Shown piece after piece: positions 1 through 5,444 of a stretch of 11,856 nt of DNA (the first letter of the stretch is position 1; each line of letters opens with the position of its first letter). The DNA comes from an uncultured Odoribacter sp. (GTDB lineage: Bacteria; Bacteroidota; Bacteroidia; Bacteroidales; Marinifilaceae). The stretch spans positions 1 to 11,856 of the forward strand of contig CAJJNP010000098.1 in NCBI GenBank assembly GCA_905193145.1, read 5' to 3'. A model generated the notes under the pieces. It worked only from the letters and a program-made list of their open reading frames with translations, was not told where the DNA came from and did not search any database. The translations under genes were made by a program, and so were the position numbers.

Positions 1-18
1 TGAACACTTATAAATCGC

Positions 19-282
19 TCATTTTAAGCTATTCAGCAGATTATAGAAGAATTTTCGGGAAAAATCAAATGATGAATGGTTATAAAAAAAGCGAACATCA
101 GCAGCCGTACCGATTTTATTCAAGGCTTGCTCTATCGTTTCGTTGACTATCTGCACTGAAATTTTCTTTTTTTGATATTCCTCCTCTGCGGCCTGCACTC
201 CACCGGAAAAAATCAGCATAAACAAAGCAAACATCAGGAACCGATGGCTTAGCAGTTCCTGTAACATTTTCTTCTTTTGCAT
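19..282 (-). pseudogene. SusC/TonB-receptor N-terminal fragment (signal peptide + partial STN domain)
   Basis: The frame encodes 87 residues. A basic start (MQKKK) is followed by a hydrophobic signal segment at about residues 12-28 (ending SGGVQAA), then the beginning of a secretin/TonB N-terminal (STN) domain: ISVQIVNETIEQALNKIG at residues 41-58 and VRFFYNHSSFDF at 63-74. In intact SusC-like receptors the STN domain continues for roughly 30 more residues, followed by a carboxypeptidase-like domain, a plug and a beta-barrel (family knowledge). Here homology appears to stop after FSRK (residue 77, base 52), and the frame ends ten residues later. None of the three minus-strand frames resumes a recognisable STN sequence before the window edge. 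I read it as a truncated remnant of an outer-membrane nutrient receptor, and it cannot work as a transporter. A short secreted STN peptide is possible but unlikely. Confidence 0.75.
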
Positions 283-362
283 AAATCTGTGATTTTAGTT
301 AATAAATATATTGTCATAAATTGCGGTAAATTCATAGTGCGTATATATCATCGGTCGTAGCA

Positions 363-1329
363 TTATTTTTGCATTTCAGTCAATTCCTTCTTGAATTTCT
401 TGTTCTTGTTGTATTTTTTGAAGTAATCCTTGCTCAGCGTTTTGATTACATCGAAATCTTGCTGTTTTGTTATCGCATTGTACAGGAACAGATAAAGCAC
501 GGCATCCCGGGTGTCTCCTTCGTAAGCATTGGCAAGCTTGTTGTACAATACTTCCATGCTTCCCGGCATTTTATACTCTTTGCCTGCTTTATGAGCTTCC
601 CGTCTTTCCTGATATTCCACATAATCGATCAGCCAGCCGATGTAGGCATAACTTTTCAATGAAGCCTTGTCGTTTTTCACCTGATAGCCATCCAGAGCCT
701 CCCAATAGCCGTTCGGAATGCACTCCTGAAGCGGTTTTTTGTTCACATCGGATACGACAAACGGATATTTCACCAGATTATCCAGGTACATGCCCTCCAG
801 TTCCGCATAGATGTAGTTGAATGCGAACGGGTCCACCTTGTCGCGGATACCTTCCAGAATCTCCTGTTCTTTCTTCCAGTTTCGTTGACATGCATCATAA
901 TAGGTCTTTACCGGCACCTGGGTCACTACGGCTGCCAACGGATTGGTCTTGTAGCGGTCGTTGATGCGCACCATGCGTCCGTCACGGATGGCGCTGTTCA
1001 GGGTGACGGCTGCCGGTGTACCCTTGAATTCAACGTGCTTGTAGTTCTTGCCCTGAAACCGGATATCCATTTCAATCTCGTCTCCGGGACATACAATCAC
1101 CCACAACCATATATTCACTTTCATCAGGCTCTTTCAGCACCACCTCGAACTCCATCAGCTGGTTGTCCTTGAACGGGAACTGCTGGTTGTTAGCCGTATT
1201 GTCCATAAACTCAAAATCGATCACCTTGCCGGTATATCCGACAGCGGTTGCCTTGATTTTCGCTGTTTTCTGGGCTTGTACGCCTGCACAGAACAGGCAT
1301 ACAAGCATACAAACCAATAATTTTTTCAT
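363..1329 (-). pseudogene. Secreted TlpA-associated protein, split by a +1 frameshift
   Basis: Two overlapping frames make one gene. The first (1329-1072) begins MKKLLVCMLVCLFC and has a signal peptide cut near GVQAQ, then a beta-rich start (KTAKIKATAVGYTGKVIDFEF). The second (1124-363) continues with VCPGDEIEMDI and about 240 residues, mostly helical and rich in charge and aromatic residues, ending KKYNKNKKFKKELTEMQK. One extra base between about 1095 and 1124 separates them. Dropping one G of the GGG at 1100-1102 joins EYMVV to VIVCPGDEIEM; dropping one base near 1122 would join LKEP to MKVNIWLWV instead. The layout (signal peptide, DUF4369-like beta domain, helical region) matches the N-terminal half of Bacteroidales thioredoxin-family proteins, but no thioredoxin domain follows. 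It starts 7 bases after the stop of the upstream TlpA fragment, so the two were probably co-transcribed. A sequencing error could mimic the frameshift. Exact function is unknown. Confidence 0.6.
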
Positions 1330-1336
1330 CTTCTGA

Positions 1337-1621
1337 TTATTTCTTTTTGTCGTTTTTCAATAGGGTCTTGATGGTATTGATCAGCTTTTCTCCTCGCAGG
1401 TTCAAGGCTTCGATTCTTCCTTCCGGGTTGATCAGCACGGTGTAGGGTACAGCCGAAAGGTTGTATTTGCGTGCCACCGGTCCGTACCAGGAAGCCCAGA
1501 AGTCGAGCAGAACGTATTTGCCTGCAAAGTTCTTCAGCTCGATGTCCTCGCCGTCCATTCCCTTGATGGAGAATTCCGGAGCCTCAACAGTTCTTTGTTT
1601 TCCATCTGTTCCTCCAGCCAT
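1337..1621 (-). pseudogene. TlpA/ResA-type thioredoxin fragment lacking its active site
   Basis: The frame gives 94 residues. Residues 12-21 (VEAPEFSIKG) are the usual entry to a TlpA-type thioredoxin domain, residues 36-45 (YVLLDFWASW) are the strand before the active site, and residues 56-75 contain the cis-proline region (AVPYTVLINPEGRI, then LRGEKL) near the C-terminus. Intact relatives read WCxxC followed by about 50-60 residues before that cis-Pro. Here WASWYGP (42-48) is followed directly by VARKYN. The first catalytic Cys is Tyr (a TGC-to-TAC type change), and the second Cys and the intervening helices are missing. It therefore cannot act as a thiol-disulfide oxidoreductase. No signal peptide remains in this frame: its 5' end overlaps, in another frame, the FecR-like fragment. 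It is the distal part of a decayed periplasmic thioredoxin. Confidence 0.75.
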
Positions 1622-1731
1622 ACATCCAAGGCATTTTTCCCGTCCGTTTCCAGCCGTTCACCCATAAAATCGCTGACCAACTCCGAAACCCTGAATGTTC
1701 TGAATGCTTTATTTTCTTCGTTTTTTTTCAT
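1534..1731 (-). pseudogene. FecR-like anti-sigma factor N-terminal fragment
   Basis: The frame starts with MKKNEENKAFR. Residues 15-50 (SELVSDFMGERLETDG, then DVWLEEQMENKELLR) follow the pattern of the cytoplasmic N-terminal region of FecR-type anti-sigma factors: a helix, a short G-x-L linker, then a Trp-Leu helix with Glu-rich tail. Around bases 1585-1600 this similarity ends, and the DNA reads in another frame as the thioredoxin fragment. The last residues here (RNSPSREWTARTSS) are out-of-frame thioredoxin sequence. FecR proteins usually act with an ECF sigma factor and a SusC receptor, which suits the SusC fragment on the same strand. The call rests on a short segment, and another small helical protein is possible. 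The membrane segment and the periplasmic FecR domain are absent. Confidence 0.45.
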
Positions 1732-1735
1732 TCCG

Positions 1736-1743
1736 CAAATGTA
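1736..1743 (-). promoter_or_regulatory. Candidate Bacteroides -7 box (TACATTTG)
   Basis: On the minus strand TACATTTG matches the Bacteroides -7 consensus TAnnTTTG exactly. It lies only 4 bases before the ATG of the FecR-like fragment, so a transcript from it would be nearly leaderless. I see no clear TTTG -33 box 19-21 bases upstream. It may be chance in AT-rich DNA or a relic promoter. Confidence 0.3.
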
Positions 1744-1910
1744 CTTTTGTCAAAAAATTACATTACCTTTTACAATAATACGCATCAGAATACAAAAAAG
1801 GGGGCGTCGTTCAAAAAAATATATGATTTTTTTATTTTTTGCACTAATAACTATAAATACTCACACAACTCTTTCCGGTTGTAGCGATAAGTCATAAAAC
1901 CTTCCGAAAA

Positions 1911-1945
1911 GGGAGACCGATAATTTTCGCTATTCGGAGACCGAA
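1911..1945. repeat. GGAGACCGA direct repeat, second copy within a dyad
   Basis: GGAGACCGA occurs at 1912-1920 and again at 1936-1944, a period of 24 bases. The second copy is embedded in a dyad TTCGG-AGA-CCGAA at 1933-1945. No gene start lies close by, so the role is unknown; it could be a protein-binding site or part of a dispersed repeat. Confidence 0.6.
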
Positions 1946-2033
1946 CAAATTATTTATTTCTCCCAACGACCTCTTACATACCTCCCACCGGGGTCTCACT
2001 CCCCTCTCACCATTCTCCGTTCCTCCTCCGAAG

Positions 2034-2090
2034 TTCCTCCGAAGCTCATCCGAACGAAAAGCCGGAAGCAACGAAGGAGCTTCGGTGGAA
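2034..2090. repeat. 14-bp imperfect inverted repeat with 29-base spacer
   Basis: TTCCTCCGAAGCTC at 2034-2047 is complementary to GAGCTTCGGTGGAA at 2077-2090 with one mismatch. The left arm also overlaps a CCTCCGAAG direct repeat (2025-2033 and 2036-2044, period 11). RNA from either strand could form a large hairpin. No T-run follows, so it is not a standard terminator. The function is unknown. Confidence 0.65.
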
Positions 2091-2127
2091 GAAGCGGAAA
2101 AGGCAAAGGATAAGCAAAAGACAGGAA

Positions 2128-2157
2128 ATAAAAAAGAGGACATTTCCCATGCCCTCT
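2128..2157 (-). terminator. Rho-independent terminator of nfeD-floA
   Basis: On the minus strand AGAGGGCAT (2157-2149), loop GGGAA, then ATGTCCTCT (2143-2135) form a 9-bp stem with one G-U pair, followed by TTTTT (2134-2130). It lies 13 bases after the floA stop codon. Confidence 0.85.
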
Positions 2158-2170
2158 CATACGATAAAGA

Positions 2171-3172
2171 TTACCCTATTTTATCCGGTTTCTTTTTACC
2201 CGGTTCAACAGGTTTGGCTATAGATTCGCGCATTTGGGTATCGGCTTCAATATTTTTCATCCGGTAATAGTCCATTACGCCTAAATTACCTGAACGGAAT
2301 GCCTCCGACATGGCAAGAGGTATGTTGGCTTCAGCTTCTATCACCTTAGCTTTCATCTCCTGTGCCAAAGCTTTCATCTCCTGCTCGCGAGCCACAGCCA
2401 TGGCACGACGCTCTTCGGCTTTTGCCTGCGCAATTTTCAAATCGGCTTCCGCCTGATCTATCTGCAAACCGGCTCCGATGTTTTTACCCACATCAATATC
2501 TGCTATATCAATGGAGAGGATTTCAAATGCCGTACCGGAATCAAGCCCTTTGTCCAATACCACTTTCGAAATAAAATCAGGATTTTCCATTACGGCTTTA
2601 TGGGATTCGGATGAACCGATGGAGGAGACGATTCCTTCTCCTACACGCGCCAGAACAGTCTCTTCACCGGCACCTCCCACCAAACGCTTGATATTGGCAC
2701 GTACCGTCACACGAGCCTTGGCTATCAACTGAATACCATCCTTTGCAACGGCTGTCACCGGCGGGGTATTGATAACTTTCGGATTTACACTCATCTGCAC
2801 CGCCTCGAAGACATCACGCCCCGCCAAATCAACGGCTGTCGCAATCTGGAAGGTCAAATCAATATTGGCTTTGGAGGCTGACACCAATGCATGCACCACC
2901 TGCGGCACATGTCCTCCTGCCAGATAATGGGCTTCGAGCATATCCCGATAAAGCTCGATACCGGCTTTTTTACCTTCAATCATCGCGCCGACAATGACGG
3001 TGGGCGGCACTTTACGCCAACGCATCAATACCAGTTGCAACAACGATATTTTCACATCAGATACCAATGCCTGAAACCATAAACCTATGGGAATAAAATA
3101 AAGGATAATCCAAAGCAGGAAAAGTCCTCCAGCAATGGCTACACTCAAAAATACAATACTTGCGTTTTCCAT
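2171..3172 (-). CDS. floA: Flotillin-like membrane scaffold protein FloA
   Basis: The protein has 333 residues, the usual FloA length. A single membrane segment lies at about residues 6-27, followed by the SPFH domain (about 30-200; [20 protein letters not shown] near its start and the [17 protein letters not shown] stretch are typical). An Ala/Glu/Lys-rich helix at about 237-290 ([20 protein letters not shown]) is likely to drive oligomerisation. Unlike eukaryotic flotillins it is short, and it ends in a Pro/Lys-rich tail. FloA proteins form membrane assemblies that scaffold signalling and transport proteins in ordered lipid regions (established mainly in Bacillus; inferred here). It is the second gene after nfeD with a 2-base gap, and a strong terminator follows. 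Expression is presumably from the promoter upstream of nfeD. Confidence 0.93.
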   Translation of the reverse strand: MENASIVFLSVAIAGGLFLLWIILYFIPIGLWFQALVSDVKISLLQLVLMRWRKVPPTVIVGAMIEGKKAGIELYRDMLEAHYLAGGHVPQVVHALVSASKANIDLTFQIATAVDLAGRDVFEAVQMSVNPKVINTPPVTAVAKDGIQLIAKARVTVRANIKRLVGGAGEETVLARVGEGIVSSIGSSESHKAVMENPDFISKVVLDKGLDSGTAFEILSIDIADIDVGKNIGAGLQIDQAEADLKIAQAKAEERRAMAVAREQEMKALAQEMKAKVIEAEANIPLAMSEAFRSGNLGVMDYYRMKNIEADTQMRESIAKPVEPGKKKPDKIG

Positions 3173-3174
3173 GT

Positions 3175-3642
3175 TCAGTTTGATTTAGATTTTACTATGA
3201 TTTTGTTTCGCAATACTTTCACTACTTCGACCGACCGGTTGGCATCTATATATCCCGATATGGATTCAGCTTCAACCAAGGCTTCCCCTACCCGCACATT
3301 TCCCATCGGAGCCAAGCGCCCCATAGTGACTCCCGTGTCCCCGACATGAACTGACGAATCCACTCCTTCGACCGTGGCATCCACACTGGTGTCAAGACTG
3401 AGACGTTTCCAAGTGGAGGAACGCAGGGCATACCAAGTGACTCCTGCACAAAATACAACCGTACCGCCCAAGATATAGTGTCCGGCCGGCATCCCATAGA
3501 AACTATATCCAAAATACAGACCCACTATAATACAAACAAAGCCCAGTATTCCCGCAACATTAACTCCGGGGAAAACCAAAAACTCCAATATCACCAGCAC
3601 CAACCCTATCAGTATCAACATAAATACTATCAGCCATTCCAT
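3175..3642 (-). CDS. NfeD-family membrane protein (short form)
   Basis: The protein has 155 residues. Three hydrophobic segments lie at about 4-22, 28-47 and 55-72, followed by a soluble beta-rich region (about 84-155) with the OB-fold pattern of Nfe[22 protein letters not shown], then [10 protein letters not shown] and [14 protein letters not shown]. It is the short NfeD type without the N-terminal ClpP-like protease domain. NfeD proteins are encoded next to SPFH/flotillin genes and are thought to work with them at the membrane, with the OB domain facing the cytoplasm in the usual model. The 2-base gap to floA supports tight co-expression and probably translational coupling. The ATG at 3642 is the first start in frame after the divergent promoter region, and the hydrophobic segment begins within a few residues of it. 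Confidence 0.9.
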   Translation of the reverse strand: MEWLIVFMLILIGLVLVILEFLVFPGVNVAGILGFVCIIVGLYFGYSFYGMPAGHYILGGTVVFCAGVTWYALRSSTWKRLSLDTSVDATVEGVDSSVHVGDTGVTMGRLAPMGNVRVGEALVEAESISGYIDANRSVEVVKVLRNKIIVKSKSN

Positions 3643-3667
3643 AACGTATGATTATCAATATAGAGGA

Positions 3668-3698
3668 TAAAGATATAAAAATACTTCCGAATTTCAAT
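3668..3698 (-). promoter_or_regulatory. Candidate promoter for nfeD-floA
   Basis: On the minus strand ATTG (3698-3695; consensus TTTG) is followed after 19 bases by TATCTTTA (3675-3668; consensus TAnnTTTG, last base different). The spacing is right for a Bacteroides -33/-7 promoter and gives a leader of about 20 bases before the nfeD ATG. Confidence 0.45.
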
Positions 3699-3707
3699 AC
3701 TTATTAT

Positions 3708-3715
3708 TTACTTTG
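3708..3715 (+). promoter_or_regulatory. Weak candidate -7 box for folE
   Basis: TTACTTTG differs from TAnnTTTG at one base and lies about 30 bases before the folE ATG. No good TTTG is seen at the -33 distance. The 103-base divergent gap must hold the folE promoter, and this is the best candidate I find in it. Confidence 0.3.
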
Positions 3716-3745
3716 TAGCGTTTTTTATATATAAAGGAATATACC

Positions 3746-4369
3746 ATGGAGTTTGAAGGACATTCTGAGGAGTCGTTTTATTACAAGGAAGAGCATTTCA
3801 GCCCGGAACGGACTGAAAAATTGAGTTACCATTATCGCGAAATCCTCAAATTACTGGGCGAAGACGTTGAACGTGAAGGTCTGTTGCAGACCCCTATGCG
3901 TGTAGCAAAAGCCATGCAGTTTCTGACACAGGGCTATCAACAGAATCCGGAAGAAATTCTGCGTTCGGCTCTGTTTAAAGAAGACTATCGGCAAATGGTG
4001 ATTGTAAAGGACATTGAAATATACTCGATGTGCGAACACCACATGTTGCCTTTTGTAGGCCGGGCTCACGTTGCCTATATTCCCAACGGACATATCACAG
4101 GCCTCAGTAAAATTGCACGTGTAGTGGATGCCTATGCACGACGGCTACAAGTGCAGGAGAGACTGACTCAGCAAATCAAGGACTGTATCGAAAATACGCT
4201 GCACCCATTGGGCGTGGCTGTAGTCATCGAAGCCCAGCATTTTTGTATGATGATGAGAGGCGTACAGAAACAAAATTCTGTCACCACCACGTCGGATTTC
4301 AGCGGAGCATTTGAAAAACTTGCCACCCGCGAAGAATTTATCCGCCTCATCAGTGCCAAATTGCGATAA
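3746..4369 (+). CDS. folE: GTP cyclohydrolase I (type IA, zinc-dependent)
   Basis: This enzyme converts GTP to 7,8-dihydroneopterin triphosphate, the first step of folate (tetrahydrofolate) synthesis, in the cytoplasm. The protein has 207 residues, normal for bacterial FolE. The motifs are unmistakable: [16 protein letters not shown] (43-58), MCEHHMLPF (95-103), [15 protein letters not shown] (119-133) and [10 protein letters not shown] (164-173). Spacing matches the E. coli enzyme residue for residue: Cys96, His99 and Cys167 are the zinc ligands (E. coli 110, 113, 181), and His98 and His165 correspond to catalytic His112 and His179. The poorly conserved first 40 residues are usual. The ATG at 3746 is chosen because it is the first start after the divergent promoter region. 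fabD begins 53 bases downstream with no terminator between them, so the two are probably co-transcribed. Confidence 0.97.
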   Translation: MEFEGHSEESFYYKEEHFSPERTEKLSYHYREILKLLGEDVEREGLLQTPMRVAKAMQFLTQGYQQNPEEILRSALFKEDYRQMVIVKDIEIYSMCEHHMLPFVGRAHVAYIPNGHITGLSKIARVVDAYARRLQVQERLTQQIKDCIENTLHPLGVAVVIEAQHFCMMMRGVQKQNSVTTTSDFSGAFEKLATREEFIRLISAKLR

Positions 4370-4422
4370 TCCAAGATTACGAAAAATCAAACGCGGGCAA
4401 CCGCATTAAACAATAAAATACT

Positions 4423-5298
4423 ATGAAGAAAGCATTTGTATTTCCCGGACAGGGAGCACAATTTGTGGGAATGGGAAAAGAGTTGTACGAAACTTCTCCC
4501 AGAGCCAAAGAATTATTTGAAAAAGCCAATGATATTTTAGGTTTCCGCATCACCGACCTGATGTTTGCAGGAACTGACGAAGATTTGAAACAGACCAAAG
4601 TTACCCAACCAGCTATTTTCTTGCATTCAGTGATTTTGGCTGACAGCCTGACAGAAACTCCGGACATGGTGGCCGGTCACTCTCTGGGAGAATTTTCAGC
4701 TCTCGTTGCTGCAAAAGCACTCTCGTTTGAAGACGGTCTGCGCCTGGTTCATGCACGTGCCTTGGCTATGCAAAAGGCTTGTGAAGCCAACCCGTCGACA
4801 ATGGCTGCCGTTATCGGAATGGCTGACGAGAAAGTGGAAGAAATCTGCAATTCTATTGACGAAGTGGTGGTTCCGGCCAACTACAACTGCAAAGGTCAGA
4901 TTGTCATTTCCGGAAGCAACAAAGGCATTGAACTTGCCTGCCAGAAATTGTCTGAAGCAGGTGCCAAAAGAGTGTTGCCGCTGAAAGTGGGCGGTGCGTT
5001 CCACTCTCCGCTGATGGAACCGGCTCGTCAGGAACTGGAAGCTGCTATCAAGAATACAAAATTCTCTGTTCCGGTGTGCCCAATCTACCAGAATGTCGAT
5101 GCACAGCCCTATACGGATCCAGCCAAGATTCAGGAAAACCTGATTGCACAGCTGACTGCATCTGTAAGATGGACCCAAATCATGCAGAATATGATTGCTG
5201 ACGGAGCGACTTCGTTCCTGGAAATCGGTCCGGGCAAGGTGTTGCAGGGATTGCTGAAAAAAGCAAGCACTGAAATCGAAACCAGCGGAATCCAATAA
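4423..5298 (+). CDS. fabD: Malonyl-CoA:ACP transacylase
   Basis: FabD transfers malonyl from coenzyme A to acyl carrier protein, supplying the extender unit for type II fatty-acid synthesis in the cytoplasm. The protein has 291 residues. Visible family motifs are FPGQGAQFVGMG (7-18, oxyanion-hole loop), VAGHSLGEFSAL (83-94) with nucleophile Ser87, Arg112 in VHARALAMQ (binds the malonyl carboxylate), and GGAFHSPLMEPA (190-201) with catalytic His194. The C-terminal EIGPGKVLQGL motif is also present. All key residues are in place. It follows folE without a terminator and ends 25 bases before a strong hairpin terminator, so it closes this transcription unit. I see no FapR-type or other recognisable operator. 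Confidence 0.97.
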   Translation: MKKAFVFPGQGAQFVGMGKELYETSPRAKELFEKANDILGFRITDLMFAGTDEDLKQTKVTQPAIFLHSVILADSLTETPDMVAGHSLGEFSALVAAKALSFEDGLRLVHARALAMQKACEANPSTMAAVIGMADEKVEEICNSIDEVVVPANYNCKGQIVISGSNKGIELACQKLSEAGAKRVLPLKVGGAFHSPLMEPARQELEAAIKNTKFSVPVCPIYQNVDAQPYTDPAKIQENLIAQLTASVRWTQIMQNMIADGATSFLEIGPGKVLQGLLKKASTEIETSGIQ

Positions 5299-5323
5299 TA
5301 CAGAGCAAGCTGAAATATTCTAA

Positions 5324-5378
5324 GAGCTGATTGAGCCGGCAAGAATTCCACTTGCTGATTCAGTCAACTCTTTTTTTT
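5324..5378 (+). terminator. Strong rho-independent terminator after fabD
   Basis: Left arm 5324-5343 (GAGCTGATTGAGCCGGCAAG) pairs with right arm 5351-5370 over 20 positions with two mismatches and three G-U pairs. The loop is AATTCCA, and eight T follow at 5371-5378. It separates folE-fabD from the phosphodiesterase gene. Confidence 0.9.
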
Positions 5379-5402
5379 GTCTTTTCATTTTTTTGCTAAA
5401 AG

Positions 5403-5410
5403 TAATTTTG
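5403..5410 (+). promoter_or_regulatory. Candidate -7 box for the pgpH-like gene
   Basis: TAATTTTG matches TAnnTTTG exactly and lies 34 bases before the ATG at 5445. Immediately after it, TATCTTTA (5411-5418) is a second, one-mismatch candidate. TTTG at 5376-5379 and 5392-5395 are possible -33 elements, but neither has the ideal 19-21 base spacing. Confidence 0.4.
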
Positions 5411-5444
5411 TATCTTTATCCCTGATAATTTGTATTTTTTTCAT

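Larger units (their letters stand above)
1744..2127. other. Gene-free stretch with short repeats and strand asymmetry
   Basis: I see no credible gene here. Bases 1744-1880 are AT-rich. Bases 1900-2120 are compositionally odd: about 1965-2050 is pyrimidine-rich on the plus strand (runs such as CCTCCTCC and CTCCCCTCTC), and 2050-2120 then turns purine-rich. The stretch contains a GGAGACCGA direct repeat and an inverted repeat, listed separately. An 83-codon minus-strand frame (2143-1892) spans most of it, but its start lies inside the floA terminator hairpin and its product resembles nothing I know. The stretch lies between a decayed locus and a conserved operon, where remnants of insertions or deletions would be expected. 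Confidence 0.5.

Noticed and set aside
3..143. Plus-strand frame open from the left edge (47 codons) that might be the end of a transposase
   Set aside because: The length is within chance for an open frame, most of it is antisense to the STN fragment, and no transposase motif is visible.
1595..1897. 100-codon plus-strand frame
   Set aside because: It runs antisense to the FecR-like and thioredoxin fragments and then through AT-rich spacer. The product is low-complexity and unlike any family I know.
1892..2143. 83-codon minus-strand frame in the gap left of floA
   Set aside because: Its ATG lies within the floA terminator stem, its composition follows the strand skew of the DNA, and the product shows no recognisable domain.
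2340..2385. Short tandem repeat (GCTTTCATCTCCTG twice, 21-base period) in floA
   Set aside because: It encodes the heptad-like QEMKA repeats of the coiled-coil helix in an intact gene, so it is explained by protein structure.
4696..5295. 199-codon minus-strand frame across fabD
   Set aside because: It is the antisense shadow of fabD, whose catalytic motifs are all intact. The product is rich in Cys, His and Phe, as expected for antisense translation.
5430..5444. TTG start five codons upstream for the PgpH-type protein
   Set aside because: It lies very close to the candidate -7 boxes, and the ATG at 5445 begins with a normal basic lead before the first membrane helix.
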